In this document: positions 45,003-52,972 of the stretch, in pieces | Layout of the letters: every line of letters begins with the position of its first letter | Position numbering within the stretch: the first letter of the stretch is position 1 | Source: Hydrogenothermaceae bacterium | Lineage (GTDB): Bacteria; Aquificota; Aquificia; Aquificales; Hydrogenothermaceae | Direction: 5' to 3' | Assembly: GCA_015519975.1 (NCBI GenBank) | Contig: WIAL01000006.1 | Location: forward strand, 46,007 to 110,006 | Length of the DNA stretch: 64,000 nt | Translations under genes and position numbers: made by a program | Notes under the pieces: generated by a model | What the model saw: only the letters and a program-made list of their open reading frames with translations | Told to the model about the DNA's origin: nothing | The model's database searches: none

Positions 45003-46178
45003 TTGGAAAAACAGCAAAATATCAACCAAATTCCAGAAATTTATGAAGAAGACGAGATTGATTTATATGAACTTTGGCAAACAATTAAAAAAAGAAAAAA
45101 AATAATCATTGGTCTATTTCTGTTTGCAACTATAGCTACAGGAATAATAAGCTTTATAATGACACCTATATACAGAAGTGAAACATCCGTTATTCCGGTA
45201 TCAAGTAGTGCTTCTCCTCTTGGGGAGCTTGCAGGGCTTGCAGCAATGGCAGGAGTTTCTGTAGGAGGCGGAGGAGACAGTGCAAAGATAATGGCAGTTT
45301 TAAAAAGTAGAGAAATAAAAGAAAAAGTAATAAACAGATTAAGTCTTATTCCTGTACTTCTTGAAGATGATATTCCTGAAGACAGAATCCCTATGAATGT
45401 TGCCCTTGAAGTTTTTGAAGATATGGTTTCTATTTCAGAAGATAAAAAAACTGGTGTTATTACAGTATCAGTAGATTATAAAGACCCTCAACTGGCACAA
45501 AAAATAGCAAATGTTTATATTGATGAACTTCAAAAAATAATGAACGAGAAAAATTTAACTGTAGCAAAGTTTAACAGAGTATTTTTAGAAAAACAGCTTA
45601 AAGAGCAAGAAGAAAAACTAAAAGAATTACAAAATAAACTTGCACAGTTCCAGAAAAAAACAAAAATAATATCGCCAGACAATCAGCTTGCAGGTGTAAT
45701 GGAACTTTATTCAAATCTAATATCTCAAAAAATGGCACTGCTTGTTAAACTTAAAAGTATGGAATCTGCATTTTCTTCAGACAATCCACAAATAAAAGCT
45801 TTGAAAGAGCAGATAAAGGCGATAGATAAACAGATTAAAAGTATAGAAGAAAAAACAAATATAGGGGCACTACCTTCTCTATCTCAAGCACCAGAAAAAA
45901 TAGTTGAGTATACAAATATAATGAGAGATTTAAAGGTAGCCCAGGCAGTTTATGAAAATTTAGTAAAAATGTATGAACAGGCAAAACTTCAAGAAGCAAA
46001 AGAAAATATATACGTTGAAGTTATAGACCCACCTTCTCTTCCAGATAAACCTGTAAAACCAAAGAAAAAGCTTATGGTAGTCGTTGCTGGAGTATCTTCA
46101 TTATTTCTTGGAATATTTTTAGCCTTTTTCTTAGAATGGCTTGAGAATGTGAAGAGAAGGAATCAGGAAGAAGTTTAA
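45003..46178 (+). CDS. Wzz-type polysaccharide chain-length/co-polymerase protein
   Basis: 391 residues, TTG start with GAGGTG 7 bases upstream. Two membrane spans flank a periplasmic part: ~37-58 ([20 protein letters not shown]) and ~355-375 ([20 protein letters not shown]). A Wzz signature [11 protein letters not shown] and a Pro-rich [13 protein letters not shown] before the second span are visible. A coiled coil (~190-300) lies between. There is no tyrosine kinase domain. It sets polymer length with the polymerase at 57.1 kb. The 23-bp array begins about 40 bases after the stop. Confidence 0.9.
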   Translation: MEKQQNINQIPEIYEEDEIDLYELWQTIKKRKKIIIGLFLFATIATGIISFIMTPIYRSETSVIPVSSSASPLGELAGLAAMAGVSVGGGGDSAKIMAVLKSREIKEKVINRLSLIPVLLEDDIPEDRIPMNVALEVFEDMVSISEDKKTGVITVSVDYKDPQLAQKIANVYIDELQKIMNEKNLTVAKFNRVFLEKQLKEQEEKLKELQNKLAQFQKKTKIISPDNQLAGVMELYSNLISQKMALLVKLKSMESAFSSDNPQIKALKEQIKAIDKQIKSIEEKTNIGALPSLSQAPEKIVEYTNIMRDLKVAQAVYENLVKMYEQAKLQEAKENIYVEVIDPPSLPDKPVKPKKKLMVVVAGVSSLFLGIFLAFFLEWLENVKRRNQEEV

Positions 46179-46218
46179 TATAGACTCTAATTTAACATAA
46201 ACTTTATATGTAAAGGCA

Positions 46219-46520
46219 TTTTACAGTTATACATAAACATATTTTACAATTATACGTAAAAGCGTTTTACAATTACACGCAAATGCATTTTACGGTTATA
46301 CGCAATTGCGTTTTACAATTATACATAAGTATATTTTACAATTATACCTAAAGGTATTTTACAATTATGATAAGGACATTTTACAGTTATACCTAAGCAT
46401 ATTTTACAATTATATATAAATGCGTTTTACAATTACTGATGGTGGCATTTTACAGTTATATATAATCCCATTTTACAGTTATAATAAGGGCATTTTACAG
46501 TTATATATTTTTCACTTTAC
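46219..46520. repeat. tandem array, 23-bp period, about 14 units, conserved core and variable arms
   Basis: TTTTACARTTATAY-type cores (14 bases) start at 46219, 46242, 46265, 46288, 46311, 46334, 46357, 46379, 46402, 46425, 46448, 46471 and 46493, with a degenerate CTTTAC at 46515. Spacing is 23 bases with three 22-base steps. Between cores lie 8-9 variable bases. In several units these bases and the core edge form covarying dyads: ACGCAATTGCGT (46300-46311), TATACATAAGTATA (46320-46333), ATACCTAAAGGTAT (46344-46357). It is not a CRISPR because spacers are far too short. Function unknown. Confidence 0.9.
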
Positions 46521-46605
46521 AAGATTTTTTTGGGCGAAAGTATGATGCTGGATTAAAATTTTGAGTGAAATTTCCAGATTGAAAAGTGCAGAAAATACAA
46601 TGATT

Positions 46606-46741
46606 AAAAGTAACCAATATAAAAAGGTGTAAAAAGCGAGTTCTAAGTTCTCGGAACAGGTCGTAACCCCCCCTGCCTTAATTTTTGTAGATTACAAAAT
46701 AACAAGTAAAATAAACCATTAGAGGCGTGTTGGTTACTTTT
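46606..46741. repeat. 136-bp element with perfect 12-bp terminal inverted repeats
   Basis: AAAAGTAACCAA (46606-46617) and TTGGTTACTTTT (46730-46741) are exact inverted copies. Inside are short stems CGAG/CTCG and CAGG/CCTG and a run of C (around 46667-46673), the most GC-rich part of the gap. It could be a MITE-like remnant or the gene of a folded RNA ending in T6. No ORF of note. Confidence 0.55.
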
Positions 46742-47142
46742 TTATAGATATATAGGGAAATTTTTTATCGGAAAATTTAAAAAATTTCACTTACAATTTT
46801 TTTTCAAAAAAATTTTTTTAAGATTTTTTTGTCTTAAAAATTTTCACTTTTTTTTCTAAAAATTTTTTCCTTTGAAGCGAGTTTTTATGTAATATTTTTT
46901 TTCTGAAAAATTTTTTATATTTCATTTAAAATTTCTTAATAAATTTCTTAATAAATTTTTTGTTTAGCAATTTACGTGCTAACTTTTATAAAAACTTTTG
47001 TAATTTGAATATAAAAATGTTTCAAAATATAGATTTTTTAAGGAAAATGTAATCTAACAAATTGGTGCAAAAATTTAGACTTTTAAGACCCTTGAAAGTG
47101 GGCTATATTTGTATTGAAAAAATATAAAAAGGAGTTATTGCT
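46742..47142. other. gene-free, extremely A+T-rich A-tract region upstream of cysQ
   Basis: About 400 bases made mostly of alternating A and T runs of 4-8 bases, with AAAATTTTTT-type blocks recurring. It also has a tandem 12-base duplication ATTTCTTAATAA (46931-46942, 46943-46954). I see no ORF or RNA gene. It probably bends DNA and may act as an upstream element for the cysQ promoter. A ribosome site AAAGGAG lies just before cysQ. Confidence 0.6.
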
Positions 47143-47949
47143 ATGAAAAAAAATTTAGAAAGCTTAATACAAATTGCAAAAAAAGCGGGAGATGAGATAT
47201 TAAAAATTTATAATACAGATTTTTCAGTCGAATATAAAGACGATAAATCGCCTTTAACAATTGCAGATAAAAATGCTCATAAGGTTATAGAAAAAGGATT
47301 AAAAGAAATATCAGATTATCCAATTCTAAGTGAAGAAGGAAAGGACATTCCATACGAAGAAAGAAAGAACTGGGAATATTTCTGGATGGTTGACCCTTTA
47401 GATGGAACTAAAGAGTTTATAAAGAAAAACGGTGAGTTTACTGTAAATATAGCATTAATACATAAAAATAAACCTGTTTTAGGAGTAGTTTATGCACCTG
47501 CCATTGATGTTTTATATTACGGCGGGGAAAATATTGGAGCTTACAAAATAGAAAATAATACGAAAACTAACCTAACTAACAATCAACTAACTAAACCTAA
47601 CAATTCCTTAACCGTAGTAGCAAGCAAATCGCATCTAAATGAGGAAACAAAAGAGTTTATAGACATGCTTAAAAAGCATTATGATAATGTGGATACAACA
47701 TCAATAGGTTCTTCTTTAAAAATATGCCTAGTGGCAGAGGGAAAAGCTGACATTTACCCAAGAATTGCACCTACTATGGAATGGGATACAGCAGCTGCAC
47801 ATGCAGTTTTAAACGCAGTTGGCGGAAAAATGGTAAAATATGAAAAAACACAAAGTTTAAAAGAGATAAAAAAGTTGCCAGAACTTAAATATAATAAAGA
47901 GAACTTACTAAATTCTTACTTCATAGCTTTAAGGTCAGATGTCTTTTGA
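47143..47949 (+). CDS. cysQ: 3'(2'),5'-bisphosphate nucleotidase (PAP phosphatase)
   Basis: 268 residues. Inositol-monophosphatase-fold motifs are visible: DKSPLTIADKNAHKVIEKGL, SEEGKDIP, then the metal site WMVDPLDGTKEFIKKNGEFT and C-terminal MEWDTAAAHAVLNAVGG. It removes 3'-phosphate from PAP, the by-product of PAPS-using enzymes. A low-complexity insertion NTKTNLTNNQLTKPNNS (~140-157) comes from a TAACTA-rich DNA repeat. It overlaps the next gene by 11 bases, so it is part of a sulfate-activation operon. Confidence 0.93.
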   Translation: MKKNLESLIQIAKKAGDEILKIYNTDFSVEYKDDKSPLTIADKNAHKVIEKGLKEISDYPILSEEGKDIPYEERKNWEYFWMVDPLDGTKEFIKKNGEFTVNIALIHKNKPVLGVVYAPAIDVLYYGGENIGAYKIENNTKTNLTNNQLTKPNNSLTVVASKSHLNEETKEFIDMLKKHYDNVDTTSIGSSLKICLVAEGKADIYPRIAPTMEWDTAAAHAVLNAVGGKMVKYEKTQSLKEIKKLPELKYNKENLLNSYFIALRSDVF

Positions 47950-49708
47950 TATAGTGATTGTAATATTCACCTTAATTTTTCTTCTTTGGGGACTTTACTC
48001 TGAAAAATTCCACCCTGCAGCTGTGTTTTTTATTGCTGTTTCTATCTTAACTGTGTTTAAAATAATATCACCATCTGAGGCTTTATCAGGATTTTCAAAT
48101 CCTTCAATAGTTGCTATTTTACTTCTTTTAATAGTTAGTAACATTATCCAAAAATCAGGTATTGTTAATTACTATTTTTCAAAAATTTTAAGCGATAATC
48201 TTTCTTATAAATCATTTTTAGGCAGAATGTTCTTATCAGTATCATCTGTGTCTGCATTTTTAAATAATACACCTATAGTTGCTATGCTTCTTCCTTACGT
48301 ATATCAGTGGAGCAAAAAAAAGGGCATATCACCATCTAAACTTTTAATACCGCTTTCATATGCAGCAATACTTGGTGGGACGATAACTCTAATAGGTACA
48401 TCTACAAATTTAGTTGTAAATGGTCTTGCTTTAGAAAATGGGATTAACTCTATTCATATATTTGATTTTGCATATGTGGGAATTCCTGCAACAATTGTAG
48501 GCTTTTTATATATTTACCTTTTTGGCTATAAACTACTTCCAAATAGAGAGGATCCATTAAAATCATTTTTAGAGAGGAAAAAAGAGTATATAGTAGAAAC
48601 TATTGTAAGGGGAAATTCAAAATTAGTCGGTAAAAGTATAAAAGAAGCAAAACTAAGAAATTTAAAAGGACTTTTCCTTGCAGAAATATTAAGAAAAAAC
48701 AAAAAAATATCTCCAGTATCTCCAGAGGAAATTATAGAAAAAGGAGATATTTTAATATTTGTAGGACAGACCGAAGCAATTACAGATTTAATATCTTCAG
48801 ATTACGGCTTATCACTTCCAGATTTTTGTAATATAAATGAAGAAAAAGTTGATATTGTTGAAGTAGTTGTTTCTAATAACTCTTCATTAATTAATAAAAA
48901 AGTTAGAGAAACAGATTTTAGAGCAAAATACGATGCTGCAATACTTGCAGTTCACAGAAATGGAGAAAAATTAAAAGGAAAGATCGGTGAAATAGTTTTA
49001 AAACCTGGAGACCTCCTTCTTTTATTAACAGGTAAAGATTTCTGGAAAAGAGCAGAAGACACAACTGATTTTTATATTATTTCAAAAATAAAAGAAATAT
49101 TTAACATAGATAGGAAAAAAGGAAATTTTATATTTTTTGGATTTATAGGTGTAATTCTTTTATCTGCGCTAAACATAATACCTTTATTTACAGGGCTTAT
49201 TTTACTTATAGCTTTATTCGTCTTATTTAAGTTTTCAACATATTCAGAAATTAAAAAGGGTCTTGATATAAACCTTGCAGTAATTGCCGCCCTTTCAATA
49301 GCAGTTGGAAAAGGAATAATAAATTCAGGACTGGCAGAATTAATAGCGTTAAACATTAAAAACTTTCTTTTGCCTTTAGGTATTATTGGGGCACTGGCAG
49401 GTATTTACATAATCACAAATATACTAACTGAATTTGTAACAAACATTGCTGCTGCTTCAATAGTTTTTCCAATAGCCCTGTCCACTGCAAACATACTATC
49501 AGTCGAACCTATAGCTTTTATATTAGCTGTTGCTTTTGGAGCTTCTGCAAGTTTTATAACACCTATTGGATACCAGACAAACTTAATGGTTTATAGTGCA
49601 GGAAACTATAAATTTAAAGATTTTATAAAGGTTGGTTTACCTTTATCTATTCTATATGGGATAATATGTATTATTGTTTTGTACGTGGTTTTTGTGAAAG
49701 TTAGTTAA
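47939..49708 (+). CDS. SLC13-family permease with two TrkA-C domains (probable sulfate transporter)
   Basis: 589 residues. Two blocks of membrane spans (1-~200 and ~400-589) flank a soluble middle with two RCK-C/TrkA-C domains (~215-290 and ~300-375). Motifs: FLNNTPIVAMLLPYVYQWSK, GGTITLIGTSTNLVVNGLA, FVTNIAAASIVFPIALS and SFITPIGYQTNLMVYS. Such proteins, e.g. SAC1-like, often carry sulfate. Its place between cysQ and cysC strongly supports sulfate. It ends within a TAACTA-type repeat. GTTAGT bases form its last codons. Confidence 0.85.
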   Translation: MSFDIVIVIFTLIFLLWGLYSEKFHPAAVFFIAVSILTVFKIISPSEALSGFSNPSIVAILLLLIVSNIIQKSGIVNYYFSKILSDNLSYKSFLGRMFLSVSSVSAFLNNTPIVAMLLPYVYQWSKKKGISPSKLLIPLSYAAILGGTITLIGTSTNLVVNGLALENGINSIHIFDFAYVGIPATIVGFLYIYLFGYKLLPNREDPLKSFLERKKEYIVETIVRGNSKLVGKSIKEAKLRNLKGLFLAEILRKNKKISPVSPEEIIEKGDILIFVGQTEAITDLISSDYGLSLPDFCNINEEKVDIVEVVVSNNSSLINKKVRETDFRAKYDAAILAVHRNGEKLKGKIGEIVLKPGDLLLLLTGKDFWKRAEDTTDFYIISKIKEIFNIDRKKGNFIFFGFIGVILLSALNIIPLFTGLILLIALFVLFKFSTYSEIKKGLDINLAVIAALSIAVGKGIINSGLAELIALNIKNFLLPLGIIGALAGIYIITNILTEFVTNIAAASIVFPIALSTANILSVEPIAFILAVAFGASASFITPIGYQTNLMVYSAGNYKFKDFIKVGLPLSILYGIICIIVLYVVFVKVS

Positions 49709-49747
49709 ATGATTGTTAAATAGTTAGTTATGGTTAGTTTTGGTTAT
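49700..49747. repeat. TTAGTTA/TAACTAA-rich repeat, intergenic copy
   Basis: Between the permease stop and cysC the sequence GTTAGTTAAATGATTGTTAAATAGTTAGTTATGGTTAG is a run of TTAGTTA-like heptamers. The same unit, in reverse, is found inside cysQ (about 47562-47612) and twice in wzx (about 53530-53570 and 53648-53708). It is a dispersed repeat family. Confidence 0.65.
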
Positions 49748-49758
49748 AGGGAGGAAAG

Positions 49759-50370
49759 ATGGAAGAGAAAAAATTTATTATTCCGCACGAAGGAAATATT
49801 AAAAAAGAAGACAGGCAGAGGCAAAAAGGGCACAAATCTGCAATTCTATGGTTTACAGGATTGTCTGGAAGCGGAAAATCAACATTGGCACATGCAGTTG
49901 AAGAAAGACTTTTTGAAATGGGCATTCATACTTACGTTTTGGACGGAGATAATATTAGATCAGGACTTAACAAAGACTTAGGATTTTCTGCAGAAGATAG
50001 GGAAGAAAACATTAGAAGAATAGGAGAAGTTGCAAAACTTTTTGTAGATGCAGGAATTATTACATTAACTGCCTTTATTTCACCATATAAAAAGGATAGA
50101 CAGCTAGTTAGAAACTTAGTAGAAAATGGAGAATTTATAGAAATATACGTTAAATGCCCTTTAGAAGTTTGTGAACAAAGGGACGTCAAGGGTTTATATA
50201 AAAAAGCAAGAGCAGGGATTATTAAAAACTTCACAGGAATAGATGACCCATATGAAGAACCTGAAAATCCAGAAATAATTGTAGAAACAGATAAAGAGTC
50301 TCTTGAAGAAAGTGTAAATAAAATAATCAAGTATTTAGAAAAAAAAGGATATCTGGAGGTTAACGAATAA
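49759..50370 (+). CDS. cysC: adenylylsulfate kinase
   Basis: 203 residues. P-loop [18 protein letters not shown], then [18 protein letters not shown] with [13 protein letters not shown], and [13 protein letters not shown] and [20 protein letters not shown] are standard APS kinase motifs. It phosphorylates APS to PAPS. GGGAGG ribosome site 7 bases upstream. Its stop overlaps the sat start by one base (TAATG). It is a separate protein here, while Aquifex relatives have a Sat-CysC fusion. Confidence 0.96.
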   Translation: MEEKKFIIPHEGNIKKEDRQRQKGHKSAILWFTGLSGSGKSTLAHAVEERLFEMGIHTYVLDGDNIRSGLNKDLGFSAEDREENIRRIGEVAKLFVDAGIITLTAFISPYKKDRQLVRNLVENGEFIEIYVKCPLEVCEQRDVKGLYKKARAGIIKNFTGIDDPYEEPENPEIIVETDKESLEESVNKIIKYLEKKGYLEVNE

Positions 50371-51524
50371 TGCTAAACCCACACGGAGGAAAATTGATAA
50401 ACAAAACTGCAACAAAGGAAGAAAAAAAGGAACTTTTAGAAAAAGCAAAAACTTTAAAAAAGATAAAAATAGCTGATAGATATGTAAGTGATTGTGAAAT
50501 GATAGCAAACGGTGGATTTTCACCTTTAAATGGATTTATGACAAAAGAAGACGCTGAAGAAGTAATAAACAATATTCACTTAAAAAATGGGCTTTTATGG
50601 TCTATACCGATAGTACTACCTATACCAGAAGAAATTTTTAATGAGCTGAAGATAGGAGATGAAGTAGCCCTTTATGACAAACATGATAGACCAATAGCAA
50701 TTATGGTTATAGAAGATAAATTTAATCTTGACCTTGAAAATTACTGCAAAAATGTTTTCAAAACAACAGATATAGAGCATCCAGGAGTAAAAGTTGTAAA
50801 AAATGCAGGAAATAACTTCATTGGCGGAGAAATAGTAAGACTTTTAAATAGACCTGTTAGAGAAGGAATAAATGAAAAATACTATCTTGATCCTATTCAG
50901 GTAAGGGAGAATATAAAGAAAAAAGGCTGGAAAAAAGTAGTTGCATTCCAGACAAGGAATCCAATTCACAGAGCCCATGAATACATAATAAAAACAGCAC
51001 TTGAACCAATGGATGGTGTAATGATACATCCATTAGTTGGAGAAACTAAGCCTGATGATATACCTGCAGATGTAAGGATGAAATGTTATGAAACATTAAT
51101 AGAAAACTATTTTAATAAGGAGAAAGTACATTTATCAGTCCTTCCAGCTTCAATGCACTATGCGGGCCCAAGAGAAGCTGTTCACCACATGCTTATGAGA
51201 AAAAATTACGGTGCAACACATATGATAATAGGCAGAGACCATGCAGGAGTCGGAGATTATTATGGAACTTATGAAGCACAGGAGTTTGTAGAGCAGTTTG
51301 TTGATGAGCTTGAAATCCAGCCCTTAAAATTTGAACACTCTTTTTATTGCACAAAATGTGAAAATATGGCGTCTGCAAAGACATGCCCTCACCCAAAAGA
51401 AGACCATGTACACCTTAGTGGAACTAAAGTTAGAGCAATGCTTAGAGAAGGAAAAAGACCTCCTAAAGAATTTTCAAGACCAGAAGTGGCTGATATTTTA
51501 ATAAAATGGGCAACTGGAAAATAA
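50370..51524 (+). CDS. sat: sulfate adenylyltransferase (ATP sulfurylase)
   Basis: 384 residues. The nucleotide site QTRNPIHRAHEYIIKTALE and GRDHAGVGDYYGTY are intact. A zinc-binding CTKCENMASAKTC element lies near the C-terminus, as in the homo-oligomeric bacterial/archaeal enzyme. It makes APS from sulfate and ATP. In sulfur oxidisers the same enzyme can work in reverse to make ATP, but its tight link to cysC, a permease and cysQ favours PAPS production. The downstream Uma2 gene begins after 50 bases. Confidence 0.96.
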   Translation: MLNPHGGKLINKTATKEEKKELLEKAKTLKKIKIADRYVSDCEMIANGGFSPLNGFMTKEDAEEVINNIHLKNGLLWSIPIVLPIPEEIFNELKIGDEVALYDKHDRPIAIMVIEDKFNLDLENYCKNVFKTTDIEHPGVKVVKNAGNNFIGGEIVRLLNRPVREGINEKYYLDPIQVRENIKKKGWKKVVAFQTRNPIHRAHEYIIKTALEPMDGVMIHPLVGETKPDDIPADVRMKCYETLIENYFNKEKVHLSVLPASMHYAGPREAVHHMLMRKNYGATHMIIGRDHAGVGDYYGTYEAQEFVEQFVDELEIQPLKFEHSFYCTKCENMASAKTCPHPKEDHVHLSGTKVRAMLREGKRPPKEFSRPEVADILIKWATGK

Positions 51525-51574
51525 AACCATAAAAATTATATTTAAACTATCAAATTGTGTTAGGAGTAATGGCT

Positions 51575-52183
51575 ATGACAGTGAAAGCAAAAGAAAAACC
51601 TATAAAAAAACAAAAAAGAGTACCAAAAGAACTGATATACGAAATGAGATATGGAAGCCCAATATATTACAGAGATTACGACAAAGTCATAAGCGGGGAA
51701 AAAACTCTGGAGGAAGTTATGGGAAGTAGTAAATTACAATGGTTTATTATTTATTTAATTTATTCATATCTTATCAAAAACATAGATACAAAAAAATATG
51801 TAATCGCCACTAATGAAGCAGGTTTCCAGTGGGCACCAAGAACATGGAGAAATTTAGATATTGCTATTTTTAATAAGAAAAAGCTTTTAAAAGAAGGGAT
51901 AGATGATAAATATGCAAAAACTCCTCCAGAGGTTGTAATTGAAGTTGACACAAAAGCGGATTTAAGAAAATATGGAGACTTTATGAACTATGCGAGAGAA
52001 AAAACACAGGATTTATTAAACGCTAGTGTAAAAAAAGTTATATGGTATACAACTTTTGATAAGAAAGTAATGGTAGCTGAAAAAAGTAAAAGATGGTTTA
52101 TAACAGACTGGGATGATACTATTGATGTTTTAGATAATATAAAGCTAAACCTAAATGAGTTATTAGAAAAAGAAAAACATTAA
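51575..52183 (+). CDS. Uma2-family putative endonuclease, copy B
   Basis: 202 residues from ATG 51575, chosen because TAGGAG lies 8 bases upstream and the length then equals copy A. Codon-for-codon it matches copy A at 39348 across RVPKELIYEMRYGSPIYY and from NEAGFQWAPRTWRNLDIAIF to the end. Residues ~53-80 differ (QWFIIYLIYSYLIKNIDTKK versus QAILIWIIVKFLAKNLDTSK). The nuclease core EVVIEVDTKADLRKYGDF is shared. It stands one base before an MNT gene. Confidence 0.75.
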   Translation: MTVKAKEKPIKKQKRVPKELIYEMRYGSPIYYRDYDKVISGEKTLEEVMGSSKLQWFIIYLIYSYLIKNIDTKKYVIATNEAGFQWAPRTWRNLDIAIFNKKKLLKEGIDDKYAKTPPEVVIEVDTKADLRKYGDFMNYAREKTQDLLNASVKKVIWYTTFDKKVMVAEKSKRWFITDWDDTIDVLDNIKLNLNELLEKEKH

Positions 52184-52184
52184 A

Positions 52185-52508
52185 ATGAACATAGAAACCA
52201 AAAACATTCGTTTAACAGAAGAAGAAATAAAAGCTATAAAAGATACAGCAAAAGAAATTTTTGGAAACGATGTAAGAGTATGGCTATTTGGTTCACGGGT
52301 CAATCCAGAGTTAAAAGGCGGAGATATTGATATTTATATTGAAATACCAGCTTATGAGGATACAAACGTTTTCAAAAAAAAGGTAAAATATTTAGTAAGT
52401 CTTGAAGATAAGATTGGAGAACAGAAAATAGATTTAATAGTAGCTCCTTATGATTGCAAAGAATTTTACTGCACAGAGGCAAAAAAAACAGGTGTAAGGA
52501 TTTTATGA
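52185..52508 (+). CDS. MntA-type nucleotidyltransferase, copy 4
   Basis: 107 residues. The GS-x9-DxD core is VWLFGSRVNPELKGGDIDIY. It ends EFYCTEAKKTGVRIL, like copy 1. Start codon is one base after the Uma2 stop and it overlaps the HEPN gene by 4 bases (ATGA). It is almost identical to copy 3 over its first half and unlike it afterwards. This cassette (Uma2-MNT-HEPN) is the most compact and complete one in the window. Predicted antitoxin. Confidence 0.8.
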   Translation: MNIETKNIRLTEEEIKAIKDTAKEIFGNDVRVWLFGSRVNPELKGGDIDIYIEIPAYEDTNVFKKKVKYLVSLEDKIGEQKIDLIVAPYDCKEFYCTEAKKTGVRIL

Positions 52509-52960
52509 AAGATATAAATCTTGTTTTGAAAGAAATAGATAAACATAAAGAGAGATTAGAATATGTTGTTAACAAAATTAAAAGCTGGAATGAATTAAAT
52601 ACAGAAACATTAGACGACCCTGAAAAAGTAGAAACTATAGATTCTTTCTTATTTAGATTCTCAAAAATGCAGGATACAATGGGAGAAAAACTGTTTCCTT
52701 TAATTTTAGAAATATTTGGAGAAGAAGCAAGAAATAAACCATTTATAGACATATTAAACAGACTTGAACAGCTTGAAATTTTACCATCTGCAAATAAATG
52801 GAAAGAACTAAGAAAAATAAGAAATTTACTAACACACACATATCCATGGGAACAGGAAATTTTAATAAAAGAGTTAAAACAGGCTATCAATGCTTCAGAT
52901 GAATTAATGAAAATTTATGAAAAAATAAAAGAAAAAATTAAGTCCTATTTAAAAGGTTAA
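52505..52960 (+). CDS. HEPN-domain (HepT-type) protein, putative RNase toxin, copy 3
   Basis: 151 residues from ATG 52505, inside the MNT stop (ATGA). Motif R-x4-H-x-Y is RNLLTHTY (Arg106, His111, Tyr113), followed by PWEQE as in copy 1. Paralogue of the 3.3-kb HEPN protein along its whole length. It lies 12 bases before the wzx gene, so it may be read with the polysaccharide genes. Toxin role inferred from the MntA/HepT family. Confidence 0.77.
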   Translation: MKDINLVLKEIDKHKERLEYVVNKIKSWNELNTETLDDPEKVETIDSFLFRFSKMQDTMGEKLFPLILEIFGEEARNKPFIDILNRLEQLEILPSANKWKELRKIRNLLTHTYPWEQEILIKELKQAINASDELMKIYEKIKEKIKSYLKG

Positions 52961-52972
52961 ATATAGCAGTAG

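Noticed and set aside
46219..46520. CRISPR array
   Set aside because: Period is only 23 bases, with a 14-base core and 8-9 base variable part. Spacers are far too short and partly self-complementary, and no cas genes are nearby.
46219..46520. Row of sigma-70 promoters on the minus strand (TATAAT in many units)
   Set aside because: TATAAT-like boxes arise from the repeat core, but the TTGTAA-like boxes are about 12 bases away, not 16-18, and no minus-strand gene lies downstream of them.
46606..46741. 5S rRNA- or SRP-RNA-like gene
   Set aside because: A few short stretches on the minus strand (CCTGTTCC, GAGAACTTAGAACTC) recall 5S rRNA, but helices and length do not fit either RNA.
46742..47142. 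Replication origin
   Set aside because: The region is A+T-rich, but I see no DnaA boxes of the TTATCCACA type and no dnaA/dnaN/gyr genes nearby.
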